A DNA stretch of 56,907 bases from Mucidula mucida (lineage: Eukaryota; Basidiomycota; Agaricomycetes; Agaricales; Physalacriaceae): contig JADNYV010000230.1 of the NCBI GenBank assembly GCA_015501055.1, positions 1 to 56,907 of the forward strand, in the 5' to 3' direction. Position numbers and translations under genes: made by a program. Every line of letters starts with the position of its first letter. Position 1 is the stretch's first letter. The notes under the pieces are model-generated. The model was not told the DNA's origin, searched no databases, and was given only the letters and a program-made list of their open reading frames with translations. Of the stretch, positions 1 to 11,895 are shown in pieces.

Positions 1-526
1 AGCCGGATTGATTAACAGAAAATATAATAACATCCATTGTCCGTGACTATCCCAAACCCCATCTCATCCAGCAAGTGCGCGTGGAGCATCTTCTCGTCAG
101 TGGTGATCGTGCCATGCAACAATTGGCAACCCAGAGTTTCTCATTACTTGAGAAGGATTATGCCGTCCCGAAAGTCCTGCCATTTCCCAATTTCCAGGAT
201 TTGTACCTCTCGCCATATACTGTCCATCCTCAAGATATTCCTTACGAGCGGAAAGGTCCAGACCAAATTGTTCTTTACATACACTCGTCGGGTTCGTTGA
301 TGCTCTCATTTGTGTTAATCTTCAAGCTGACATTTATTCAGGATCTACGGCCCATCCCAAACCAGTAGGATACACCAATCTGAACAATCTGCAGTCAATG
401 CATATTCCCTGGTATGGAGAGGTGGATCTTACAGGTAGTGTGATATCTGTCCATGCAGTAGCCATGTTTCACGTTATGGGCGTTGTCCAACTCCCATCTA
501 CTGTATGTGCACTCGACTTGTCGCAA
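1..526 (+). pseudogene. AMP-binding (NRPS-like adenylation) domain gene fragment, cut off by an LTR
   Basis: Two exons read in one frame across a 50-bp intron (about 292-341, GT-AG). Before the intron the frame is open from about 30 and ends at IVLYIHSSG; after it comes STAHPKPVGYTNLNNL and then HAVAMFHVMGV. The join makes an SSGSTxxPKP loop, the phosphate-binding P-loop of adenylate-forming enzymes (acyl-CoA synthetases, NRPS-like and aminoadipate-reductase-type proteins). The upstream HLLVSGDRAMQQLA stretch fits the N-terminal adenylation subdomain. The frame runs straight into the 5' LTR at 527. No remainder of the enzyme lies beyond the element at 10178, so this is a truncated gene rather than a simple insertion. 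Family membership is fairly sure; substrate cannot be told. It may begin left of the window. Confidence 0.72.
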
Positions 527-813
527 TGTAACGATTAGGTGACATGCACCGCCACCTATATTACTTCCGCGCCTCAGTTTACTCCCCCCTCTTTGATATA
601 CTACCCGATTCGTATTAATTACTATACTACTTTGACTCAGCTAGATAAAATACTATATATATAGCCTCGTAGCTAGAGTCGTAAGTAGGATCTCCCAAAT
701 CTACTATTTTATCCAGTCATTTGGTCCCTCTGAGACTCGACTCTCCTCGGCTCTCATCACTCCCTCATACCCGTGTGACGGCTACCGTGGTCTTTGATCA
801 CGCTAACCTCACA
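527..813 (+). repeat. 5' LTR of element 1
   Basis: This 287-bp copy starts TG and ends CA, and pairs with 9891-10177. It contains a TA-rich core (TACTATATATATAG, about 651-664) that could serve as a TATA box for the genomic transcript. Confidence 0.93.
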
Positions 814-928
814 TATTTTGACTAGACCCCCCACCACTCTGCTTTTCTAAAAACCTCTCTCTCTCTCCCCGCCGACGGAGCCCCCAGGTCTGATCAACCC
901 GGACATCCTCGACACCCGACCCTCAAAA

Positions 929-3900
929 ATGTCTACCCACTACAACCTTCGCACTCGGCGTTGAGCCCTTTCTGCTCCGCCAACCCCCTCTGTTCACAAC
1001 GACGCCGACGATAATGTCGACGGCGTTGTTACTCCCGACCAAAACTCAGGTGCGCAACCTGACACTTCTCCTCTTACTACTCCGCTGTCCGAACCAGACT
1101 TGTATATACCCACCCACTCCGAGGCGCGCGCGGCATCTGCGGATGTCTCGTTGCCCTCGCGTATCCCTGAAGAACATCGCGATGTTCCTCAGGCGGCTCT
1201 GGTCAGCGATGACCATGATTCTGCACGATCTATCAAGGTTGAAGAGGATTCAAACCCTCTGCCCTGGATCACTGTCTCCTACTCTCGTAGCAATTCCCCT
1301 GTCAGTAGTGAACAAAATAAAGTTGATTTGTACCTTAAAATGCAAATAGCAAAAGATAAAGCTGAGGCAATCCACGCGGCTGAGAGTGCGCTCTCGCATG
1401 GTCAAAGGAAATTGATTGCTCGTCGGGTCAATGCTCTAAAAATATACGAGCCCGGCGAACGTTCGGACGATTCATCCGAGGATGAACCCGAAGCTCCTTC
1501 CCGTCCTGAAAGTCCAGAACTAGTGTATACAGGCAAAGGAAAAACTATAGATCCCCGCAACTGGGGAAATGTCAACTTCAAAGATGAGAATGGAGATGGA
1601 CTACTCTTACAAGAGGCCATGCTCCGGGACTTCAAATCAAAAAAGAAAGTCCCCACCAAGAAGATCATCAGTGGTCCTCGTTTATTCTCGAGCACTGCAT
1701 TTGATGATGAGGATGATCATTCGGAGGATGAAAGTCCCACGGACACGTTCAATCCGAAGACAGCGGGTCCCTCTAACCAAAAGGCGAACCGAAAGTCAAC
1801 GATAGAGGAAATCGAAGACGACGATGCTCCTCCAAAGCGAAAGGGAGCATACCAGTTGTCGAAGTATGTCCTTGAGGCTACCTCTGAGTCATCTGAGGAT
1901 GAAGCTGGGCCTAAGAAGGTCAAGCGTAAAAAGAAGAAGTCCAAGAAACGCGCCACTTCTTCTCCCATCACAGACAATATAACCGAAAAAATCCACGATG
2001 CTGTGGAAGAACGCACGCGTACTCGGTCAAAGTCCAAGGTGAACAGCTCCAAAGACTTCTTCATTCCGTCCAAACAAATCGCGCCGGAAAGTCACCTGGA
2101 CAAGCTTCTCAATGGAGGGAAAAGGAACAACCGTTCTGACCCACCGGAAGATTTAAGCAGCGCGTTGTCGAGCTCCAGCTCTTCGTCGTCGTCGTCCAGT
2201 GACTCGTCGGGTGAATCTAGTTCGGATTCGGACTCTTCGGGCCATAAGAAATCCAAGCGCCATGCCTCGAAGAAGCACTCCAAGAAGAAGAAGAGTCGCA
2301 AATCCCTTCTGAAGCCCGAGCCACCTGAAAAATACAACGGGTCAGCAAGTGTTCGGGACTTCATGAAGTTTGTAACAGATGGTACCTCGTATGTTCGCGA
2401 CGGTTGTGTCGCTAAGAAGTATCGAGTGTCCAAACTTGCTCGGTACTTGACGGGTATTGCCCATGATTTCTACATCAGCAAGGTAGCTGATGATGTCCGC
2501 AACTGGCGCCTGAAGCAATTCTTCACGGCGCTTTACAATCACTGCTTCCCGTTGACCTATCGAATGGATCAGCGCGCTAAATTGGACAACTGTCGACAGG
2601 GTGAACGTACCGTGCGGCAGCATATCACGTCCCTAAGCGAACTGTTCAACACGGTTGGTATTACCGATGAACGCGATAGAGTTATCCGGCTCTGGCGCAG
2701 TCTTAGCTCTCGAATCCAACAAGAGCTCTGGAAGGAGAAACTCACTCCTGAAACCTCCTTGTATGACGAGGTAGTCAATGCCGCCGAACTTGCTGAGATG
2801 ATCTTAGCAATCGGACGACGCAACTACGAACAGACAAACCCCAACAATCGGCGGAATGACAATTCAAAGTCATACTATCACCCCCTCTCAAAGGGTTCAT
2901 TTTCCTCGACTCGACCTCTTCAGGCCGCAAGCTCAAGGTTCAACGGTCCTCGTGTTAACCCGACTCGGGGCCAGCACCAACGTCGTACTCGCGGAAATCA
3001 AAGATTTGGACCACGGTCAAGGGATAGACCAAAGTCAAATCGTCGGGAACTCTCCGAGAAGGAAAAAGAGGAATATCGGTCCAAGAACCTTTGTTTCCGA
3101 TGCGGCGGGCCTGGTCATATGTCGTACCAGTGCCCAGACGGGAAAAATGTGTCTGGCGGAAGAGGAGGAGGCCCTCCAGGTCTTCATTCCTCTAGTGCGC
3201 GCTTAAACACGGCTCCCGAACCTGTCGTTGATAGTACAAATGATATTTGGACATCTGCTGTCCGTTTTGCTTACCCTACATGTGATTCAGATGAATGGTT
3301 CACGGACGATAACGCAAGTGATACTGACTCTGATGATGAAACGGACGATGGCCTAGCTGCCAAACTTTCTGAGGTTGAACATTTTGTAGAACAGCTACTA
3401 GAGAATGATCAGTACAATGCCAGTGATTCTGAGTACGGATCTGACCTGGATCTTCCTCCTCTCCAAGACGTCTCCGACAGCGAAGACGAAGAAGACAATG
3501 TCAGCAGAAATGATCCCGTCACCTGGGAAGACTTCTTCAAGTGCGATATGCGTAAAGAAATCTATAATGATGCTGGACCATGCTCCACCGGTCCGCCGTC
3601 TCTTGCAAGTGTTAGCGAGTCTGATTTCAACGATGACAAGACCTCCAGTTCAGATGATAACGGAAGCTCTGGCTCAGACAGCGAGATCCGCATGTTTCCG
3701 CTTCACTCCACGCCCGCTCGAAAACAGCGAGCGAAGTATGCCACCGGAGAGCCTGAAATCGTCAACCATGGCTTCAACCTTCCAGACTGCTGTAAAGCAG
3801 ATCTGGGAAATCGCTCCGACACGTCACAACCAAACCTGAACAGGCTTCTTCCCGAGTCGGTTCTGGCCAAGGAAGGACACGCGTTTCAACAGATAGATGA

Positions 3901-6900
3901 CGAGACACGAGCTACGCGCTCCGTAACCATGGACCATACAAAAATTGGGTGGATTCGGGCAGACGCGATTAGCTTTGCACTCACGAAAGCGGCACCCTAC
4001 CCGGGCGAAGACAATAGCCAGGAACCTCGTCGTATTTTCTCGTACAGGACAGTAGGCGATAAATATGTTGTGTACGATAACCGCTATGATTTGGATCAGC
4101 TCTTGATTCCTCGAGAACTCGCGGAAGACCCTACCTTCCCTCTCGTTGAGTGGTACGCCATGCAGCGCGGTACGAGTAATGGAGTCAACTGGTATTCCTT
4201 GCCAGCCGACAATGCTTGGGCTGGCAGAGGGCAGCTCCGATGGTTGGAGGAAGAGGCTGTCGAACAGTACCTCAATGTTTTCCAGCCATATCCCGGTGAT
4301 TCCTCGCAAATTGGTCGAACTGAACGTTTCCACTGCAGGACAGATGACGATGGTGTTAGCTTGAGCATCTGGGATACTCACCAAGATCTCCGATTCAAAC
4401 TAGCCAAGGACCGTGTACGCAAACCACTGTTTAACCTTAACAACTGGTATCGTGTGCTTCTAACAAAACTCTCAGAACCACTAGACTGGGATCTTGAGGA
4501 TGACTGGGACAACGTACCTATCTTCGGATATCTCCAGGAAGTGATGGACCGCATGGACGACGAACTTGACGTCCTGCGCGTATCCGGCGCTCAAGTGCCG
4601 CGAGATAGATACGCGGCCGTTCAACGGAATTCTGCGCGGGTGAAGGACACCGGGCGCCACGTTCCAAAGACCATAGTTATCGCGGTACGTCTAAATGGCC
4701 ATCCTGTGAAAGCGTTAATTGACTCTGGTTCTATGGCAGACATCGTGTCCACCACAATCCTAGACCAGCTCAAACTCACCAAAATTGTGCTTGAGAAACC
4801 TCTCGCACTCCAACTTGCTGTCCAAGGATCACGGTCGAAGATTAATTATGGCGCTCGTGCTACGTTTCAATATCAGAACATCAATGAAGAACGATATTTT
4901 GATGTGGCAAACCTGTCGGGTTATGATATGATTCTGGGCACTCCGTGGCTCCATCAACATAGCGTGTCTGTTGGATTCAATGAACCTCGCGTGATTATCG
5001 GAAGCAATGAGAGCTTACCTATAACGTCTGGCTCGTGGACTTCTCGCATTGCCTCAAACAGTGCGCGCTTAGAAGAATCAATCCTCGAGAAATCACGTCA
5101 AGAAATTCTTGAGTACGCGCGTCCATTATTCAAAAAAGCAGCCGAGACGCCACTGCCTCCGTTACGCGAGATCAACCATGAGATACCTCTGATTGATGAG
5201 GACAAGCGATATCCGTGGCGTCCTTCGAAATGCCCTGAAAAATTTCGTGATCAATGGGCATCAAAAAGAGATGACTATCTACGTACCGGGCGCTGGCAGG
5301 TATCGACAGCAAGAAACACTTCGCCGTTGCTTCTGATCCCGAAGATTGACGACCCAAAACGGCTCCGAGTAGTTTGCGACATGAGGGCGCGAAATGCGAA
5401 CACAAAGAAGCTTGCATCGCCAATTCCCGACACACACGGAATTCGGCGTCGAATTGCTAACGCCAAGTATCGTTCCACGATGGATGGCAGTGACGCATTC
5501 GAGCAGATCAGGATCACGCCCGCACATGTTCCTCGCACTGCAGTGGCTACGCCTGACGGAGTAATGGTCAGTCTCGTCATGCAGCAAGGTGATTGTAATG
5601 CACCTGCTACGTTTCAAACCAACATGTACCATTATTTTGCACCGTATATCGGTCGGTGGATGGATGTCTATCTAGATGATATTATCATCTATTCCAACTC
5701 TCTGGAGGAGCATGTAACTCACCTCAAAACTGTAATTGATATTCTTTCAAAAAACAAGTTCTACTTGGCCGAGCGGAAGATGAAGATCCTTGTTACTGAA
5801 GTGAAAGTGCTTGGCAGCATCATTGACGACTCGGGCATTAGAATGGACCCGCACAAAGTCGACTCCGTAATGAAGTGGCCAACGCCGACTAATAGGGATC
5901 TTCTACGGGGATTCCTCGGGTCAGTCGGGTACTTGGCAGACGACGTCGATTCTGTACGCGTACCTATGGGAGTCTTGACAGCTATAACTGGTGATGCCGT
6001 CCCCTTTAGATGGGGTTACACCGAGCAACGCGCTTTCGAAGACGTTAAACGGAAGATCGAAGCAGGCGGTAAACGCAGTCGCGTACCGTTGGATTACAGT
6101 GACGGCGCTCCTCCCGTATGGTTGGTTACCGACGGGTGCGCTACCGGTATTGCTGGCGTAGTAATCCAAGGCCACGACTGGAAAAGCGGATCCGTTGCGG
6201 CATATTACTCTGCAAAGCTGAATGCCGCCCAGCAGAATTACCCCGTCCACGAAATCGAAATGCTTGCTGGCGTCGAGACAATGATGCGGTATCGCGATAT
6301 CCTGCAAGGATTAAGTTTTACTTGGGTAACTGACCACAAAGGATTAACCTACCTGCTGTCGCAAAAGGATCTCTCTGGCCGGCAAGCACGCTGGCTTGAG
6401 AAACTGGGAATGTTCGACTTTAAAGTCGAGTATGTTCGCGGGGTCGACAATGTCCTCGCTGACTCGTTGTCCCGGATATACTCCAATGAGGCCAAAGGCA
6501 CGCTGCGCTCACGCAGTGAGTATACGTATCACGACGTTGTCGACAATGACTCACTTGAGAAATTCGGAGTAACAGCACCCCTCCTCGTCGGAACGGAGGG
6601 CGCGTCTCGTGCTCCTGGTGGTCTTGAAGCTAGTGCAATGGAACTACGCGACCGAAAACCGGTTAGTTATGCACCTGCGCCGCGGAAAAAGCGCACCGTT
6701 AACGAGTCCACGGCATTTGCCCGTCGGATGAAAGAGAAATTCGTCCTTCGTGGGCCAAAGGAACGAACTGAGGGCGGGAGTACACCACCCAACGTCCAAA
6801 TCTTGCCCGAAGCCGACGCGCCTGGTCCCGCTGCGTCGCAAACACCGTCAAAATCCGCGACGACTGTCCCATCATCCGTGCCCGCTGCTCCCGGTCCTGC

Positions 6901-9862
6901 TGCTCCCGGTACTCCTGCTGGTTCTGGTCTTGATCCTGCTGGTCCTACTGCCAAGTTGCCGGCGCTGAGCCAAACAACACCAAGCTCGTCGGCGCAGAGC
7001 CAAACGAGCGCGACGGCACAAAGCCAATCGACACCGTGGGTGGCTCAGAGCCAACCAGAACACATTACAGAAGAACTCGTCCCTACCCCAGTTGACGGTT
7101 TGAAGAGACCCGGAGTTAACACGGACTCAACCGATCGGGGTTCAACGGAACCAAATCCAGTTCCTGTTCTCAACCATGATTCAACAATCATGGACATCCT
7201 AACATCTGGACGCGCTGGCATCGACCTTAAAGCCACGATTCGAGACAGATACGCGGGCGACCCCGTATTTCGCGCTGTACTCGCAAAGCCAAAAGAATTT
7301 AGAAACTTTGACGTTGCAGACGGCTTAGTTTATCTGCGACTTGGGGAACAACGCCTTCTATGTGTTCCTCTCCTCCACCTCAATGGACGCAATCTTCGCG
7401 AAATCATCATCGACGAGGCTCACTCTCTGCTCGCCCACCTTGGTTACCGCAAGACGTTGGCATATCTCCGAACCCAGGTTTGGTGGAAATCTATGGCGAA
7501 AGACATAGAAATGTTCTGTACGTCTTGTTCAATTTGTGCAAGGATCAAGCCTAACAACCAAAAGCCTTACGGACAGCTCAAGCCTCTTGGACCTCCCACG
7601 ACACCATGGGAAGTTATCGGCATTGATTTTATGGGACCCCTTCCACTGTCAAAGAACCGTGATGGCTCGTTCGACTCACTCGCCGTTATCGTGGATCACC
7701 TCACGGGGATGGTTCACCTCGTTCCAGGCCGAACAAATTACAAGGCCAAGGATGTCGCTGAACTTGTCTTCGCCGAGGTATACAAACATCATGGTTTACC
7801 AAAAGCCATTGTGAGTGATCGTGATTCTTTATTCACAAGTCAGTTTTGGACTCACCTCCACGCTCTGATAGGCAGTAGCTTCAAGATGTCCTCTGCTTAC
7901 CATCCGGAAACTGATGGTCTCACGGAACGTGCGAATCGGACTATCGAGCAGATGCTCCGGCAGTGTATTTCCCCGACGCACCACGATTGGGTCTCAAAGC
8001 TCCCAGCAATCGAATTTGCTATCAACCTGGCAAGATCAGAAACAACGGGATACTCTCCGTTCTTTTTGAATTCGGGACGCATACCTCGTGCTATGGTCTG
8101 GGATGCTGCAGGTAAAGACGAATACCCCGGTGTCCGTGTTTTTGCTCAACGGCTCAAGCAGGCAATCATCGCCGCTCATGACAGCATTCTTGACGCGCGT
8201 GTTAAACAAACTCGCGATGCGAATCGGAAACGGCGACCAGTACCGTTCTCAGTTGATGATTTCGTGTACTTATCGACGAAGAATATCTCGTTTCCGAAAG
8301 GAACAGTTCGTAAACTGGTTCCCAAGTACATTGGTCCGTATCGTATCATACGGAATTTTAATGACACTTCGTTCCGCCTTGCTCTACCATCCGCATTGAA
8401 GCAGCGTGGAATACATGATGTATTTCATGCATCTCTTCTGAGAATCCATGTACCGAACGATGACCGATTGTTTCCCGGAAGGTTGGACACTCAAATCTCT
8501 GCTTTTGATACTCCGCAAAGTGAGTGGGCGGTCGACTGTATTCTCCGACACTCGGGCTATGGCGAAAACTTACTCTTTGAGTTAAAATGGAAGGCGGGAG
8601 ACATTACTTGGCTCCCGCTCAATAAAGTTGATCATCTGCATGCTTTAGAGCAATATCTTGAAGTACAAGGTGTTGAATCTATTGATAAACTTGCCCGAAC
8701 TCCAGCCAAAGAAAATTTGGAAACTCAAATCGAATTTGCCGTCGTATCTCTATGTGAAATAGACGACTCGCCCATATATAATAGGTCGGGGGGCGAAGAA
8801 AATCCAGCTTTACCGCCCCCATCCTTTCCCATGTCCCAGCCAGACCTCATCAACTTCTCCACCCCCACCGTGCAGCTCGCCTCCCTCCAGGAGCGAGTCC
8901 GTTCCCGCAATGAACGAGCAGCTGCCAAAACCACCCCTTTCCAAATCTATACCCCCCTCGTCCTCGACTATCCTGGCTCCCCGTTCACCGTCGAAACTGG
9001 TACGGGTCGGATCTCGTGGACTGACCTCTACGGAGGGGCCACCATCGACACCACTACCATGCTCGCATCCACCCAGTTCCTCGAAGGACTCCATGATGGA
9101 ACCTTTACCGACGAACATATCGCGCAGGAGGCTATGTTCGCGCACTCCCAGGACAGTCCATCGCTTGTCCTGCGTTTCTGGAGAAAGTGGGACGAGGTTA
9201 GCCCCGACGAAATTGATGTTTGGTTTCCAACGGTGTCCCTCCTTTCCGGCACCGTCGATACCGAACTCGCCTTGACATTCAGACCCGTCACATCCATCCA
9301 TTTCCGCCTCGAGAATCCTGCTGTTGACGATGGTAGCTTCGGCTTGCTCGACGACATGACGGTCGGAGACATCTTTGGCAATGGAGACGACGTGTTGATG
9401 AAAGATGCCGCTCCGCTTCTCCCCAGCAAGCCTGCACCTCATCATGAGAAAGAATCCACCATTCGTACGAACAGGAACTCTGACACACCTTCCAAGAACA
9501 AGTTCAAGGCTCCATATCCCAAGACGCGTCCCCCCAAGGCTCCCGCCTCCGTTGCCGGAACAGCCGTCACGTCGTGGTCCTCCATGTCGTCCAAAGTCAG
9601 CACTGCTCCGCCACCCGCGATGCTCCAGGCCTTCCGTATGCGTCAGCGCGAAGCTGCCGACGACGAACTCTTCCTGAACATGCTCGTCTCCACGTCCAAA
9701 CAGCACATCAAGCAGCAACTCTACCAGGAGGGGAAAAAGTCAGACCGTCTCATGAGGAAGGAGGTTAAAGAGCAGGAGGCTGACATCGAGCGACGTGTCA
9801 ACGAGCGTATCCGCGAACGAGATGAGGAGACCAAGGCCAAAGGCAAGGCGCGTGCTGATTAG
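929..9862 (+). CDS. Gag-Pol polyprotein of Ty3/Gypsy element 1
   Basis: One frame encodes all retrotransposon functions. Numbering from the TTG at 1100: serine/acidic and lysine-rich Gag; a CCHC knuckle (CFRCGGPGHMSYQC, from residue 665); aspartic protease (LIDSGS, Asp1208); reverse transcriptase (YLDD, 1524-1527); RNase H (VTDGCATG, Asp1678); integrase HHCC zinc finger (His2108, His2113, Cys2140, Cys2143) and D,D35E residues Asp2176, Asp2240 and Glu2276; a chromo-like segment near 2475-2525; then about 400 extra residues ending in a charged helix. The start is uncertain. ATG 929 is in frame but meets TGA at 962; the frame is then open without an ATG until 1340. I keep 929 because the 965-1340 stretch reads like coding sequence. 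Translation would need readthrough or a repaired codon, or starts at 1340. There is no Gag/Pol frame change. Confidence 0.9.
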
Positions 9863-9890
9863 AACCCTGTGCCATGGTTCGGAGGGCGTA

Positions 9891-10177
9891 TGTAACGATT
9901 AGGTGACATGCACCGCCACCTATATTACTTCCGCGCCTCAGTTTACTCCCCCCTCTTTGATATACTACCCGATTCGTATTAATTACTATACTACTTTGAC
10001 TCAGCTAGATAAAATACTATATATATAGCCTCGTAGCTAGAGTCGTAAGTAGGATCTCCCAAATCTACTATTTTATCCAGTCATTTGGTCCCTCTGAGAC
10101 TCGACTCTCCTCGACTCTCATCACTCCCTCATACCCGTGTGACGGCTACCGTGGTCTTTGATCACGCTAACCTCACA
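9891..10177 (+). repeat. 3' LTR of element 1
   Basis: 287 bp, one visible substitution against 527-813. It is followed directly by ACTTACGTCGG, which is the reverse complement of an exon end plus a GTAAGT splice donor of the deaminase-like gene in block L1. Confidence 0.93.
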
Positions 10178-11850
10178 ACTTACGTCGGCGGACCGACTAT
10201 CAAATTGATTTGCAAACTCTCCTCCTGATTGACAGTACGCCCGTTTCATACACATAATCGCCGCCTCTGGATGTATCGCAGCGGAGACGCGACGCTAAGT
10301 ACGGCGACCCAAGGTTCTGATTCGTCGACATCGTCGATGTACATTGAAATTTTTCGAAAGAGAGGTATATGACGGGCGTGATAGCGGGTCCACAGTGTTG
10401 AGATACACGACGCCGACGGTCATATCGTTGATGTCTATCGATGGCGGAAGCGAAGTATGATGATGATGGCGGTGGAGATGGAGAAGCTTCGCATGGAGAG
10501 CGATGCCGACGATATCCGAGAGGTAGTTCACGACTAGACGCTGCATGCATGTCGGGAGTAGGTAATACTCATTCGCTGCATCATCATGAGGCGCTGCTCG
10601 ACGCGTTGATTAGTTAACTTGAGAATCAAAGCCATGCAACGAACCCATAGAATGTGCGCTCTATCAACTGCACAGCCAATGACGATTTGTTAAACACGGG
10701 CTGCATCTTCTCATACTCGAAGAACCTCTTAAAGGTATGTATCGCATCCACAAGAAAGAACAGTTCACTCGGCTTCGAGTCCGGCTTCCCAAACGCAAGC
10801 TAAGCGTAACCCAAAAGGATTCCAAGACCGTTAATCCACCGCGGGATATTGGCGTTCGTAATTGAAACTGTGTTCGCCTTTTTATCCCAGACCCCCACAA
10901 CGATTTGTGCTATGAATTTCCCCAAAGGAGTCTTGACTGGCCAAAGGACACCTTCCTTGGGCAGCAGAGTGTAGTCTTTCGAACTGTCGGCGCCCATCCA
11001 CGCGCAGAATATCTCCCGAAAGCCACTTGTGTGATCTGGGAAAATGCGATCCGAGGCAGTGATCTTCTGCCGCACTTCGGTCGCGCGTTCGTTGAGAATG
11101 TCGGGGCCGCGCGTCGCGTTGCGACATTCTTTCCGGCGAAAGGTGTTTTTGAATGTATTCCGAGATGGCGTCGTGATCAGATCTGAGAGCTATTGAGCTT
11201 GGAAGATGCAGGTAGACAGGAACGTACAACGAGTCCTTCAGGACTGATTTAGGTGAAGAGTCTGGTGTTCCAACAAGAGTAACTTCTATACGAACGAGTC
11301 AGTCGCATCAATGTTACGCAGATGGTTTGACGAACCAGAGTCGGACCAAGTAGATGCTAAAATGCGTCGATTTCATCTTGGCGCCTGGTGACCGCTTACC
11401 TCTTGTGCGCACAACCTGTTTTCGATGCGGTCTGTCAAGTCCATTTTTTGCGCCCGTTTGGCTCCAGGCAGTTAAGAACAATAGCGCTGTCCCATGCTGG
11501 CAAGCATTGTAGTCGAATAGGTGCGTGCAGTCAAGAGAGCGATCCACAGGCTACAGTATGGACACTGTCAGTGTCAAACATGGTGGTCCAAGGCAAGTGC
11601 ATTCATACGGCCGGTCCGCACAGTCAAGATTTGAGCAATGCTTTTGTCTTCCAACAAGAAATACCACACTCCCTCCTTGACCTGTTGCTTGTGACCCTTT
11701 TCTTCCCCGCCGACCATCGCAGTCCATGTACTACTGAAGCGTTGTGGGTCTGCGTACTAGGACAACGAGGCTTGCTGACCACACGTCGACACTCAGATCC
11801 TATAGCTTAGTTCTCTTAGGCAAGATCGTAAAGATGTCATCATTGGTGGA
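10178..11850 (-). pseudogene. OTT_1508-like deaminase-family gene, copy 1, 3' end missing
   Basis: Minus-strand exons match copies 2 and 3. The first exons (about 11230-10800) read VRQKITASDRIFPDH and FREIFCAWMGADSSKDYTLL. A later exon (from about 10590) carries ATHPEAxIM-like sequence at 10276-10262: the His-Pro-Glu that would bind zinc and act as proton shuttle in cytidine-deaminase-fold enzymes. The next exon, with the CxxC half of the zinc site, is absent because element 1 begins exactly at the splice donor (GTAAGT, 10182-10177 junction). There is also a 4-base deletion relative to copy 3 just before the HPE motif and a stop in the GYA exon near 10801. It is therefore a dead, truncated copy. 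The family call rests on the HPE plus CYCC pattern in the other copies. Confidence 0.6.
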
Positions 11851-11895
11851 TTGACAAGGCTACCGTACAGAAGAACGTTGATGCTACATACCAAA

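Larger units (their letters stand above)
527..10177 (+). mobile_element. Ty3/Gypsy LTR retrotransposon 1 (9.65 kb)
   Basis: Two 287-bp direct repeats starting TGTAACGATT and ending CCTCACA (527-813 and 9891-10177) flank one long gag-pol frame. I see a single difference between the LTRs (CTCGGCT versus CTCGACT), so this element or its last conversion is young. Domain order is Gag, protease, RT, RNase H, integrase, chromo-like tail, the Ty3/Gypsy order. The base before the 3' LTR is part of a short purine tract (GGAGGG). No target-site duplication: the 5 bases before 527 are CGCAA, those after 10177 are ACTTA, and the flanks come from different genes. No tRNA-type PBS beginning TGG was seen after 813. 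Confidence 0.95.

Noticed and set aside
3824..4384. A 186-residue minus-strand open frame
   Set aside because: Shadow of the segment between Gag and protease of element 1; no family resemblance.
8810..9718. A 302-residue open frame on the minus strand
   Set aside because: It lies wholly antisense to the C-terminal part of the Gag-Pol frame of element 1, has no ATG-supported conserved domain and arises from the Ser/Pro-rich codon use of the sense strand.
10178..11850. C-to-T decay by repeat-induced point mutation in the duplicated blocks
   Set aside because: Differences between copies are mixed substitutions and small deletions; no excess of CpA to TpA changes was apparent by eye, and long repeats stay nearly identical.
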